Source of the DNA: Actinomycetes bacterium
GTDB taxonomy: Bacteria; Actinomycetota; Acidimicrobiia; Acidimicrobiales; RAAP-2
NCBI GenBank assembly: GCA_021785695.1
Contig: JAJYEQ010000005.1
Coordinates: 48,432-112,431 of the forward strand
DNA length: 64,000 nucleotides
Reading direction: 5' to 3'
Positions 57,117 to 64,000 of this stretch are shown here, piece by piece. The notes below the pieces were generated by a model. It saw only the letters and a program-made list of their open reading frames with translations, was not told the origin of the DNA and searched no databases. Numbering within the stretch: position 1 is the first letter of the stretch; the number at the start of each line of letters is the position of its first letter. A program made the translations under genes and the position numbers.

Positions 57117-57869
57117 TCAGGTCTCCTCGGGCGCGCCCGTCGACGGCGCGGGCCGCGCCAGCCCGAAGAACTGCTCGGCCACGTCGGCCGTGCTGCGAAA
57201 CTCCTCGACCGGACCGGCAAAGGTCACCCGCCCGCCGCCGATGATGGTCACGACGTCGGCGAGCTCGAGGACGCGAGCGTTCTGCTCGGCCAGCAGCAAG
57301 GTGACCCCGCCCTGGGCCACCACCTGGGCCAGCGTGTCGACCATCTCGCCTACCGCCAGCGGCGACAGCCCGGCCGATGGCTCGTCCATCAGCAGCAGGC
57401 GCGGATCGCGCACCAGACCCTTGGCCAGGCTGAGCAGCTTGCGCTGCCCACCCGACAGCGCGCCCGCCGACTCGCGCCGCCGCGAGGCCAGGAGCGGGAA
57501 CTGCTCGTAGGTGCGCTCGAGGCGCTGGCGCAGGGTCGCGGTGCGCAGGCCGGTGGCCACGACGCGCAGGTTGTCCTCGACGCTCAGCCCGGCGAAGATC
57601 CCCGTCTCGCTCACGTAGGACATGCCCGCGGCGATGCGGCGCTCCGGGCTCCAGCCCGCGATCGACTCGTCCTCGTAGGTGAGGGTGCCCGACCACAGGG
57701 GGCGCAGGCCGATCAGGGCCTTGAGCAGGGTGCTCTTGCCCGCGCCGTTGGCCCCCAGGAGCACGGTGGTGCGGCCCTGGGCGACAGTGAGGTCGACGTC
57801 CCAGAGCACGCGCAGGGCCCCGTAGCCGGTGCTGAGGCCGGAGGCTCGCAGGGAGGTCTGCTCGCTCAC
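57117..57869 (-). CDS. livF: Branched-chain-amino-acid-type ABC transporter ATPase, LivF-like
   Basis: Second ATPase of the HAAT-type importer, 250 residues. Walker A GANGAGKSTL, signature LSGGQRKLLSLAKGL, Walker B LLLMDEPSAGLSP and switch LLAEQNARVLEL are intact. GTG 57869 overlaps the livG stop as GTGA. The tail (ARPAPSTGAPEET) is extra. Substrate may be an amino acid or an amide. Confidence 0.92.
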   Translation of the reverse strand: MSEQTSLRASGLSTGYGALRVLWDVDLTVAQGRTTVLLGANGAGKSTLLKALIGLRPLWSGTLTYEDESIAGWSPERRIAAGMSYVSETGIFAGLSVEDNLRVVATGLRTATLRQRLERTYEQFPLLASRRRESAGALSGGQRKLLSLAKGLVRDPRLLLMDEPSAGLSPLAVGEMVDTLAQVVAQGGVTLLLAEQNARVLELADVVTIIGGGRVTFAGPVEEFRSTADVAEQFFGLARPAPSTGAPEET

Positions 57870-58573
57870 GCGTGGGTCCCCAAGAAGACCTCGATCACCC
57901 GAGGGTCGGCGATCGCCTGGCGCAGGGTCCCCGCGAAGATCGGGGTCCCGGCATTGAGCACGACAACCTGGTCGACCACCTGCTCGAGGAAGCCCATCAG
58001 GTGCTCGACCACGACCAGCGCCACCCCGCGCTCGCGCAGCGCGCGCAGCAGGCCGGCCACGTGGTCGAGCTCACTGGGGCTCAGCCCGGCCCCCAGCTCG
58101 TCGACGAAGAGGACGTCGGGGCGCGCGGCCAGGGCGCGGGCCAGGTCGAGGAGCTTCTGCTCGCCGCTGGTCAGGGCGGCGACCCGGCGCGCGGCGACCC
58201 GCGCCAGCCCCACGAACTCCAGGACGTCGAAATTGAGGTCGGCCGACCCGCGGCGCGACGGGCGCACCAGCGCGATGTTCTCGGCCACGGTGAGGCCGGC
58301 CAGCGGGCGCGGGACCTGGAAGGTCCGGTTCATCCCGAGCGCGCACAGCCGGTGCGAGGCCAGGCCGGTCACGTCGCGCCCCCGCAGCCGGACCGTGCCG
58401 CGCGTCGGCTTGTAGACGCCCGAGAGCACGTTGATCAGGGTCGTCTTGCCCGAGCCGTTGGGCCCGACCAGGCCGAGGGACTGACCCTCTTCGACCTGCA
58501 GGGTCACGCCGGACAGGGCCACGAAGGCACCAAACGACTTGGCGACGTCGCCCACCTCGAGCAGGGCGCTCAC
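57866..58573 (-). CDS. livG: Branched-chain-amino-acid-type ABC transporter ATPase, LivG-like
   Basis: First ATPase of the importer, 235 residues. Walker A GPNGSGKTTL, the LivG insert GMNRTFQVPRPLAGLTVAENI, signature LTSGEQKLLDLARAL (LSGGQ variant) and Walker B VLFVDELGAGLSP, followed by VVEHLMGFLE. The Walker B aspartate-glutamate pair is followed by Leu instead of the usual Pro (DELGAG versus DEPxAG). GTG 58573 overlaps the livM stop. Confidence 0.92.
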   Translation of the reverse strand: MSALLEVGDVAKSFGAFVALSGVTLQVEEGQSLGLVGPNGSGKTTLINVLSGVYKPTRGTVRLRGRDVTGLASHRLCALGMNRTFQVPRPLAGLTVAENIALVRPSRRGSADLNFDVLEFVGLARVAARRVAALTSGEQKLLDLARALAARPDVLFVDELGAGLSPSELDHVAGLLRALRERGVALVVVEHLMGFLEQVVDQVVVLNAGTPIFAGTLRQAIADPRVIEVFLGTHA

Positions 58574-59610
58574 GGTGCCACCTCCGGAGCGCTCTCCGGT
58601 GCCGCCCGGTGCCGCACCAGCCGGTTCCACCACGCCGGCCGGTCGCCTCGCCCGCCCACCAGCGACGACAGGCCACCGGGCAGGAACAGGACCAGCACGA
58701 CGATCAAGAGGCCGTAGATCAGCTCGAAGTACTGGGGGTTGGAGATCCCGATGTACTGGTAGAGCGAGTAGAGCACGACCGTGCCCACCACCGGGCCCAC
58801 GACGGTGCGCACCCCGCCGAAGAGCGCGAAGACGATCGCGTAGACGCTGATCGTGAGGTCGAAGGGGGTCTCGGCGTAGAAGGCGGACGTCATCAGCGCC
58901 CACAGGGCGCCCGCGACCCCGGCGATCGCCGCGCTGACCAGCCAGGCGATGGTGCGCGTGCGCACGACGTTGACGCCGGCCATCGCCGCGCTGACCGCGT
59001 CGGACCGGATGGCGCGCAGCGACAGGCCGAAGTGCGAGTCGCGCACGTAGAAGACCACGATCAACGTCACCGTGACGGCCACGACGGCCACGACGTAGAG
59101 GGCCGTTGGGGAGAAGATCAGCGGCAGGGACATCCCCGACTCGCCGAAGGTCCAGGACTCGTTGGCCACGATGAAGTAGAGGGCCTGGGACGCCGCCAGC
59201 GTCGCCAGAGCGAAGTACGCACCCGACAGGCGCAGGAGCGGTGACAGGACCACGGCGGCCACCACCGACGTGAGGGCGCCCAGCCCGATCGCGGTGTAGC
59301 CCCCGACGTGCCAGTAGACGATGGCCAGCGACGACCCGTAGATGCCGGCCCCGAAGAATCCCACGAAGCCGAAGGGCAGGTAGCCGGTGAAGCCGTAGAC
59401 GATGTTCACGCCCTGGGCCAGCAGGATGTAGATGGCCAGGGTCGTCAGGAAGGCCAGGTTGTTGTAGAGCGTCGGGCCCGCCCCCAGCACGGCCGCGACG
59501 ATCACCAGTGGCGCGATGCGGCCGACCCAGCGGGCCGCGGCGCGGCGCGCGGGAGGCGCTGGGGCGCCCGGAGCGGTGGCGACACCTTCGGTGGCTGCGA
59601 GCTCAGGCAA
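58570..59610 (-). CDS. livM: Branched-chain-amino-acid-type ABC permease, LivM-like
   Basis: Membrane permease of 346 residues, about nine to ten helices after an Ala/Pro-rich start. Family stretches: NIVYGFTGYLPFGFVGFFGAGIY, RAIRSDAVSAAMAGVNVVRTR and GGVRTVVGPVVGTV. The TTG start at 59610 is preferred because GGAGGG stands six bases upstream and because it overlaps the livH stop by 8 bases. Confidence 0.9.
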   Translation of the reverse strand: MPELAATEGVATAPGAPAPPARRAAARWVGRIAPLVIVAAVLGAGPTLYNNLAFLTTLAIYILLAQGVNIVYGFTGYLPFGFVGFFGAGIYGSSLAIVYWHVGGYTAIGLGALTSVVAAVVLSPLLRLSGAYFALATLAASQALYFIVANESWTFGESGMSLPLIFSPTALYVVAVVAVTVTLIVVFYVRDSHFGLSLRAIRSDAVSAAMAGVNVVRTRTIAWLVSAAIAGVAGALWALMTSAFYAETPFDLTISVYAIVFALFGGVRTVVGPVVGTVVLYSLYQYIGISNPQYFELIYGLLIVVLVLFLPGGLSSLVGGRGDRPAWWNRLVRHRAAPESAPEVAP

Positions 59611-60475
59611 TGCGCACCCTCCGTCCGAACAGGCCGCTCGGCCGCAGCAGGACGACGGCCAGCAAGAGGGCGTAGGGCACCATGCCGGTCCACGGGGCCG
59701 CGTACGCCTGGGTCAGGCTCGAGGCCAGCCCGTACAGGATGCCGCCGGCCGCAGTGCCCATCGGGTTGCCGAGCGAGCCGATGATGATGATGGTGAAGGC
59801 GGTGATCGTCAGGCCGCCACCGGTCGTCGGGTTGATCCCGCCGAGCATGAACGTCGCCAGGGGGCCCGCCGCGGCGGCGAAGGCGATCCCGATCACGAAG
59901 GCGGAGGTCGCCACGCGCCGCACCCGCACGCCCGAGGCGATGGCCTCCTCCTCGTTGGCCATCACCGCCCGGGTCGCCAGGCCGAGACGCGTGCGGTAGA
60001 GGTAGAAGTAGAAGAGCGCCAGCGCCGGCACCGCCAGGGACGCCGAGGCGACCAGGGAGGCCGCGTAGGGCTGGCCGAAGATCATGACCGGGTTGCCCAG
60101 CTCGGGCAAGGTGACCTGGTTGGTGCCGTACTTCATCGTGGCCAGTGCCACCAGCACCTGGGAGACGCCGAAGAACAAGATCAGCGAGGACGTCTCGGTG
60201 TCCTCGGCGCGGCGCAACCGCGGCACCGTGATCAGGTAGAGGATCAGTCCACCGACCAGGGAAAAGGGAATCGACAGCGGGATGGCCCACAGCGCGTTCA
60301 CATGGGCGCTCGTGGTGAGGGAGTACGCCAGGTACCCTCCCCACACCACGAGATCGCCATGTGCCAGGTTCACCAACCTCATCACCCCGAACAGCAGGTT
60401 GAGGCCGACGCCGATGAACCCGTAGAACAGCCCGTACAAGACCCCGCTGACGAGGGCGTACTCGAAGAGTCTCAT
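59603..60475 (-). CDS. livH: Branched-chain-amino-acid-type ABC permease, LivH-like
   Basis: Membrane permease of 290 residues with about eight helices. Family marks are FIGVGLNLLFGVMRLVNLAHGDLVVWGGYLAY, ATRAVMANEEEAIASGVRVRRVATSAF and IIIIGSLGNPMGTAAGGILYGL. It lies 13 bases after the binding-protein gene. The ribosome site before ATG 60475 is weak, so coupling to the upstream gene is likely. Confidence 0.92.
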   Translation of the reverse strand: MRLFEYALVSGVLYGLFYGFIGVGLNLLFGVMRLVNLAHGDLVVWGGYLAYSLTTSAHVNALWAIPLSIPFSLVGGLILYLITVPRLRRAEDTETSSLILFFGVSQVLVALATMKYGTNQVTLPELGNPVMIFGQPYAASLVASASLAVPALALFYFYLYRTRLGLATRAVMANEEEAIASGVRVRRVATSAFVIGIAFAAAAGPLATFMLGGINPTTGGGLTITAFTIIIIGSLGNPMGTAAGGILYGLASSLTQAYAAPWTGMVPYALLLAVVLLRPSGLFGRRVRIA

Positions 60476-60488
60476 CGGGTGGGTGGAA

Positions 60489-61760
60489 CTACGCCTTGGG
60501 GGCCGGGTACTTGGGCGTCCCGTTCACCATCGCCTTTTGGGCGGCGGTGGCCGGGTACACAATCTTGAACTGGAAGCCCGCTCCGTGGGGCACCATCTGG
60601 GCCACCGGCAGCAACTCGCCGACCTGGGCTCCGGCCTTGTTGAGGGCGAAGGTCCCCTCAAGGGTCTGGAGCTTGCCGCTCACCGCGGTGAGGCCGGCGC
60701 GGATGCCGAGCTGCGACATCGACGTCGCGTGGGCGAACGCCGCCTGGACAGCCAAACCGGCGTTGTAGCCCGCAACGTTGAGGAAGTTCACCGTGGACGC
60801 CTTGCCCGGGGCGAACTTCTGCAAGAACGCGTTCAGGCCCAGTCCGATGTTCACCTTGTTGATCCGCAGGATCGGCGGCACCGCGTAGGTGTACCCCCAG
60901 GCGAGTGCCTTAGCACCCACGTCCTGGCGGAACAGCGTCGGCAGCTGGCCGGGGAACGGCGTCAGCACGAAGTTGAAGTGGGTGTTCGTGGACTTGAGCT
61001 GGTTGAGGAACGCGATGTCGTTGTTCGGGTACCCGAACTCCAGCACGGCCTGCGGGTTGGCGCCCTTGATGGCCTGGACGATGGTGCTGTAGTCGCTCTG
61101 GGTGGTGGGAACGCCCTGGAAGTACACCGGCTGGAGGTGCTCAGAGGCCAAGAAGCCCTTGATCGCCGCCGCCTGCGCCTGGTCGAAGTCGTTCTGGCAG
61201 TACAGGATGGCCACCCGCTTGATCTTCAGCTTGCTCAGCAGGCCGACGACCGGCTTGGGCCACACGGCCGACACGGGAAGCGAGGTCAGCGCCACGTAGG
61301 GATTGGGCCCGCTGCTAAAGAACGACGTCCCCGATCCGGTGATGTCGAAGAGCAGGTGCTTCTGGTCCTTGGCGATCGTCACGGCTGGCGCGGTCAGCAC
61401 CGAGCCGAAGTCCGCGACGAACACGTTGACCTTGTTCTGCGTCAGGAGCTGGTTGTAGAGCGTGGTCGCGGTGGCGGGGTCGCTCTGGTCGTTGTAGGAG
61501 ACCAGCCTGACGTGCTCCTTCTTCTTGAGCGGAGCCACGTACATGCCGCCGGCCGCGTTGACCTGCTTGACCCAGAACTGAAGTCCGGCGTACTCGGGCA
61601 TCGATGAAGTGGCGAAGCTGCCGGTGTTGGCGTACAGCGTCCCCACGGTGATCACATTGCTACTCGCCCCGGCCGACAGCGACGCCGACAGCGACGCCGC
61701 TGCCAGTCCCGAAGCCATCAGCGCTCCCGCAAGCGCAATTCGTCGATATGTCTTGAACAT
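60489..61760 (-). CDS. ABC transporter substrate-binding protein (LivJ/K type)
   Basis: Extracytoplasmic type I periplasmic-binding-fold receptor, 423 residues. The signal peptide covers residues 1-32 (IALAGALMASGLAAASLS); no lipobox cysteine is seen. The mature part begins with VITVGTLYANTGSFATSSMPEYAGLQFWVKQVNAAGG, in pieces typical of HAAT receptors, with VAILYCQNDFDQAQAAAIKGFL and VLEFGYPNNDIAFLNQL later. Ligand not predictable: branched-chain amino acids, urea, amides or aromatic acids are all possible. ATG follows GGGAGGGAGACG. First gene of the operon. Confidence 0.9.
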   Translation of the reverse strand: MFKTYRRIALAGALMASGLAAASLSASLSAGASSNVITVGTLYANTGSFATSSMPEYAGLQFWVKQVNAAGGMYVAPLKKKEHVRLVSYNDQSDPATATTLYNQLLTQNKVNVFVADFGSVLTAPAVTIAKDQKHLLFDITGSGTSFFSSGPNPYVALTSLPVSAVWPKPVVGLLSKLKIKRVAILYCQNDFDQAQAAAIKGFLASEHLQPVYFQGVPTTQSDYSTIVQAIKGANPQAVLEFGYPNNDIAFLNQLKSTNTHFNFVLTPFPGQLPTLFRQDVGAKALAWGYTYAVPPILRINKVNIGLGLNAFLQKFAPGKASTVNFLNVAGYNAGLAVQAAFAHATSMSQLGIRAGLTAVSGKLQTLEGTFALNKAGAQVGELLPVAQMVPHGAGFQFKIVYPATAAQKAMVNGTPKYPAPKA

Positions 61761-61787
61761 GACCGTTTTCGTCTCCCTCCCTCAGTG

Positions 61788-61821
61788 AATCCCTATCGCC
61801 CCCCTGGTCGGGGAGCGTCAA
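61788..61821 (-). promoter_or_regulatory. Candidate promoter with dyad in its spacer, upstream of the ABC importer operon
   Basis: On the minus strand a -35-like TTGACG (61821-61816) and a -10-like TAGGGA (61795-61790) are 20 bp apart. CGCCCCCC (61797-61804) and GGGGAGCG (61810-61817) form 8-bp inverted arms with one mismatch in the spacer. Long spacers holding a dyad are typical of MerR-type activation, but the -10 is imperfect. The rest of 61822-61959 shows no feature I can name. Confidence 0.35.
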
Positions 61822-61959
61822 CTTCCGTACTGTACATGCCTTTATGTGGGCTCCCCATGGGACCATCGTCACACGAAGTGCCCCAGCGGCAACCTAGTCC
61901 CTCACCGCGGCGCCTGACTGGCCAGGCCGCGTCACACCAGGTGGTCCGGCGCCCTCCAG

Positions 61960-61965
61960 TACCGT
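61960..61965 (+). promoter_or_regulatory. -10 hexamer TACCGT, predicted leaderless promoter
   Basis: TACCGT is 6 bp before GTG 61972. Confidence 0.5.
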
Positions 61966-61971
61966 CGTCGT

Positions 61972-63261
61972 GTGAACCCAGCAGCGCCCCGGCGAGCGCG
62001 CATCGACCGCCTGCGCGAGGCGGCGCTCCCCGAGTCGGGACCGGTGCGCACCCTGACCAAGTCGACGTTCACCAACAGCATCGGCAATGGCCTCTACTAC
62101 ACGGTCGAGGTCATCTTCTTCACGCGATCGGTCGGGCTGGCCGTGCACCTCGTCGCCCTCGGCCTGGGCGTCGCCGCGATGTGTGGTCTGGCGGTCTCGA
62201 TTCCCGCCGGGCACCTGTGCGACCGGCGCGACCCGCGTCTCGTTTCCGCCGCCGCCACCGTCGGCGATGGCATCGCCATGGGGCTCGGTGCGCTGGTCCA
62301 CTCGTTCATGCCGTTCCTGCTCCTCTGCGTCTTCGCGGGCATCATGGCGGGCACGTCCTCCCCGGCGCGCTCGGTGATCCTCGGTCGTTTCGGCCAGGGT
62401 GAGGATCGCGTCCGCGTGCGCGCCTACCAGCGGGCGGTCACGAACTTCGGCATGTCGATCGGCATCGCGCTCTCGGGCGTCGGGCTCGCGCTCGACACGC
62501 GCGCCGCGTACCTGGTCATGGTCCTGGGCAACGCGGCGACCTTCGTGGTCGCCGCGGGCTACATCCTGCGCCTCCCCCCTCTGCCCCCCCAGGCGCTGCC
62601 CGCCAGCGGTCGCCGCGAGCCCGCGACCGTGGTGCTGCGGGACCGGCGCTACCTGACCGCCGCGGTGCTCAATGGCCTCTTCGAGATGCACTTCATCGTC
62701 CAGGCCGTGGCCCTCCCCCTCTGGGTCATCGGTCACACCGCCGCGCCTCACTGGTGGGTGTCGGTCTTGCTCCTCATCAACACGGCCATGGTCATCACCC
62801 TCCAGGTCCGCTTGAGCCGGGGCACGGGCTCGGTGCCCCACGCCGCGCGCACGTACCGCCGCGCGGGTCTCTACCTGGGCGTCGCCTGCGTCCTGTACGC
62901 GCTGACCTCGGGCATCGGCGCGATCGTCGCCTGCGTCGTCTTGGTGGTGGCCATCGCCTCGCACACGATCGGCGAGCTGCTCGGCTCGGCGGCCTCCTGG
63001 GGCGTCGGCTACGGCATGGCGCGCGAGGACCTGATGGGTCAGTACCAGGGCGCCTTCGCCCTGGGCCGTCGCCTGTCGCGCGTCATCGGCCCGAGCCTCG
63101 TCACCATTCTCGCCATCAGCGAGGGCCGGACGGGCTGGCTCGTGCTGGCCGCCATCTTCGTCGTGACGGGGGCCGCCTTCACGCCCCTGGCCTCGAGCTA
63201 CGCCCGCTCGTCACCTCCCGCGGCGACCAGCGTCACCGATGATCCCAGCACCGGCTCCTGA
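61972..63261 (+). CDS. MFS transporter
   Basis: A 429-residue permease with about 12 helices. After a basic 25-residue start come TKSTFTNSIGNGLYYTVEVIFF (helix 1), the motif A loop SIPAGHLCDRRDPRLV and GTSSPARSVILGRFG. The order of helices and FEMHFIVQAVALPLWVIG in helix 7 fit the MFS-1 group; substrate unknown. Leaderless GTG start. Followed by a convergent GNAT gene. Confidence 0.85.
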   Translation: MNPAAPRRARIDRLREAALPESGPVRTLTKSTFTNSIGNGLYYTVEVIFFTRSVGLAVHLVALGLGVAAMCGLAVSIPAGHLCDRRDPRLVSAAATVGDGIAMGLGALVHSFMPFLLLCVFAGIMAGTSSPARSVILGRFGQGEDRVRVRAYQRAVTNFGMSIGIALSGVGLALDTRAAYLVMVLGNAATFVVAAGYILRLPPLPPQALPASGRREPATVVLRDRRYLTAAVLNGLFEMHFIVQAVALPLWVIGHTAAPHWWVSVLLLINTAMVITLQVRLSRGTGSVPHAARTYRRAGLYLGVACVLYALTSGIGAIVACVVLVVAIASHTIGELLGSAASWGVGYGMAREDLMGQYQGAFALGRRLSRVIGPSLVTILAISEGRTGWLVLAAIFVVTGAAFTPLASSYARSSPPAATSVTDDPSTGS

Positions 63262-63281
63262 GAGGGGGCCGTGCGACTGGC

Positions 63282-63851
63282 TCACGCCGACTCGACGGCG
63301 CGACCCACGATCCAGGCGTGCTTGCCCACCTGGCGTTCGCGAGTGAAGCCGCACTCCTCGAACAGCTCGACGGTCGCCGTGAACAAGAAGCGCCCCTGCG
63401 CCTGACGTCCCGCGGTGACCTCGGAGATGGCCTCGACGCGTCCGCCACCGTCGCGGGCCACCAGTCCGAGAGCACCCGTGAGGGCGTCGCGGGCGACGCC
63501 GTCACCGCGGTGGTGCCGGTCGACGAACACGCACCCGATGCGCCAGCGAGCCGGCGGCGGCGGGTCCTGCCGATAGGCCCGCCCGTATCGGAGGTCGAGC
63601 TCGCTCACGCCCCCGTACTGGCACCAGCCCTGGGCTAGACCATCGCCGTCGACGACCAGGGACGCGTGCGCCCGCCCCGTACGCACCAGCTCCTCTTTGA
63701 GCGTGCGCGGGTCGGACACGCCGCGCTGGTAGTCGCTGTGGAAGGCGATGCACCAGCAGCCGCTGTAGATGCCGTTGTTGCGCTCGACCAGCTCGGCGAA
63801 CAGATCCCACGTGGATGCATCGAGCGCGCGCACGGCATAGGGCGCGCTCAC
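63282..63851 (-). CDS. GNAT-family N-acetyltransferase
   Basis: A 189-residue acetyltransferase. The sequence NNGIYSGCWCIAFHSDYQ near the start and GWCQYGGVSELDLRYGRAYRQDPP are typical of one uncharacterised GNAT subgroup; IGCVFVDRHHRGDGVARDALTGAL is motif A for acetyl-CoA. Several cysteines lie near the acceptor site. GTG 63851 follows GGGGAGGG. Target unknown. Confidence 0.85.
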   Translation of the reverse strand: MSAPYAVRALDASTWDLFAELVERNNGIYSGCWCIAFHSDYQRGVSDPRTLKEELVRTGRAHASLVVDGDGLAQGWCQYGGVSELDLRYGRAYRQDPPPPARWRIGCVFVDRHHRGDGVARDALTGALGLVARDGGGRVEAISEVTAGRQAQGRFLFTATVELFEECGFTRERQVGKHAWIVGRAVESA

Positions 63852-64000
63852 CGGGAACCCTCCCCGCCAGAAGTCTTAGCCTCAATCCACCGTCGAGCCC
63901 TCGTAGTGGGTGATTTTCGGTCGTCGCGAGACGGTGGAACATCGCGATTGCGACGCTGTCGGTGGTTGCCTGTCGCGAGTGCGTGTCTGGCCTCACTTTC
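63852..64000. other. Right-edge segment without a recognised gene
   Basis: The last 149 bases have clearly lower GC than the rest. I see no start, tRNA or clear repeat. It may be the upstream region of the GNAT gene or part of a gene lying beyond the edge. Confidence 0.4.

Overview
The window comes from a high-GC (clearly above 70 %) actinobacterial chromosome, most likely class Acidimicrobiia or a close relative. Three things point there. The two tiny basic ribosomal proteins bS22 and bL37, known from actinobacterial ribosomes, are both encoded. The block metG-tatD-(rpfB position)-rsmA-ispE with glmU and tRNA-Gln nearby is the locus organisation of mycobacteria. Ser/Thr-rich secreted tails, an acid-type sedolisin peptidase and very frequent GTG starts fit Acidimicrobiia, but the class assignment is inference. 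No phage, transposase, integrase, CRISPR array or rRNA was seen; this is compact core chromosome with coding density near 95 %.

Layout. 1-2.5 kb: glmU (truncated by the window edge), a thioredoxin under a CsoR-type operator, an alpha/beta hydrolase and tRNA-Gln(TTG). 2.6-8.1 kb: a two-component system followed by a redox cluster (Thr-rich anchored protein, ApbE flavin transferase, ferric-reductase-like haem membrane protein, NuoF-like flavoprotein, 3Fe-4S ferredoxin). 8.1-14.5 kb: bS22, then on the minus strand rsmI-metG-tatD-PASTA/RlpA protein-rsmA-ispE, and bL37. 14.5-20.3 kb: two small membrane proteins, CtaG, adenosine-kinase-like enzyme, aminopeptidase N, GDT1-type cation transporter. 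20.3-24 kb: methyltransferase / alpha-toroid protein / methyltransferase / glycosyltransferase cluster. 24-31.4 kb: acyl-CoA dehydrogenase, MarR-MFS operon, NifU-like protein, P450, AhpD-like protein, GNAT, amidase. 31.4-36.6 kb: phosphate uptake (pstB, then pstS-pstC-pstA) with two Pho boxes, and phosphofructokinase. 36.6-42.6 kb: thymidine kinase, TrmO, sugar kinase, proline iminopeptidase, cytochrome-b-like protein, UlaG-type hydrolase, Nnr repair enzyme. 42.5-49.6 kb: two acyl-CoA dehydrogenases, acyl-CoA synthetase, nitrilase, malic enzyme and a CIRCE-controlled Hsp20. 49.6-57.1 kb: ICMT-like methyltransferase, two MFS pumps, S51-like peptidase, BsuPI-like and DUF3054 proteins, secreted sedolisin, UspA. 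57.1-61.8 kb: a complete branched-chain-amino-acid-type ABC importer. 62-63.9 kb: an MFS transporter and a GNAT.

Gene expression style is itself notable. About 16 transcription-unit heads have a TANNNT -10 hexamer only 5-8 bp before the start codon, with no Shine-Dalgarno sequence, so they should be leaderless. Genes inside operons are mostly joined by 4-bp GTGA overlaps, and five convergent gene pairs share one CTAG tetramer as both stop codons. The most interesting candidates for new biology are the PASTA-RlpA protein that sits where rpfB/yabE normally sits, the flavin/haem electron-transfer cluster with an unusual NuoF-like subunit and no obvious FMN acceptor, the CsoR-type operator on thioredoxin, and the glycosyltransferase/alpha-toroid/methyltransferase cluster.
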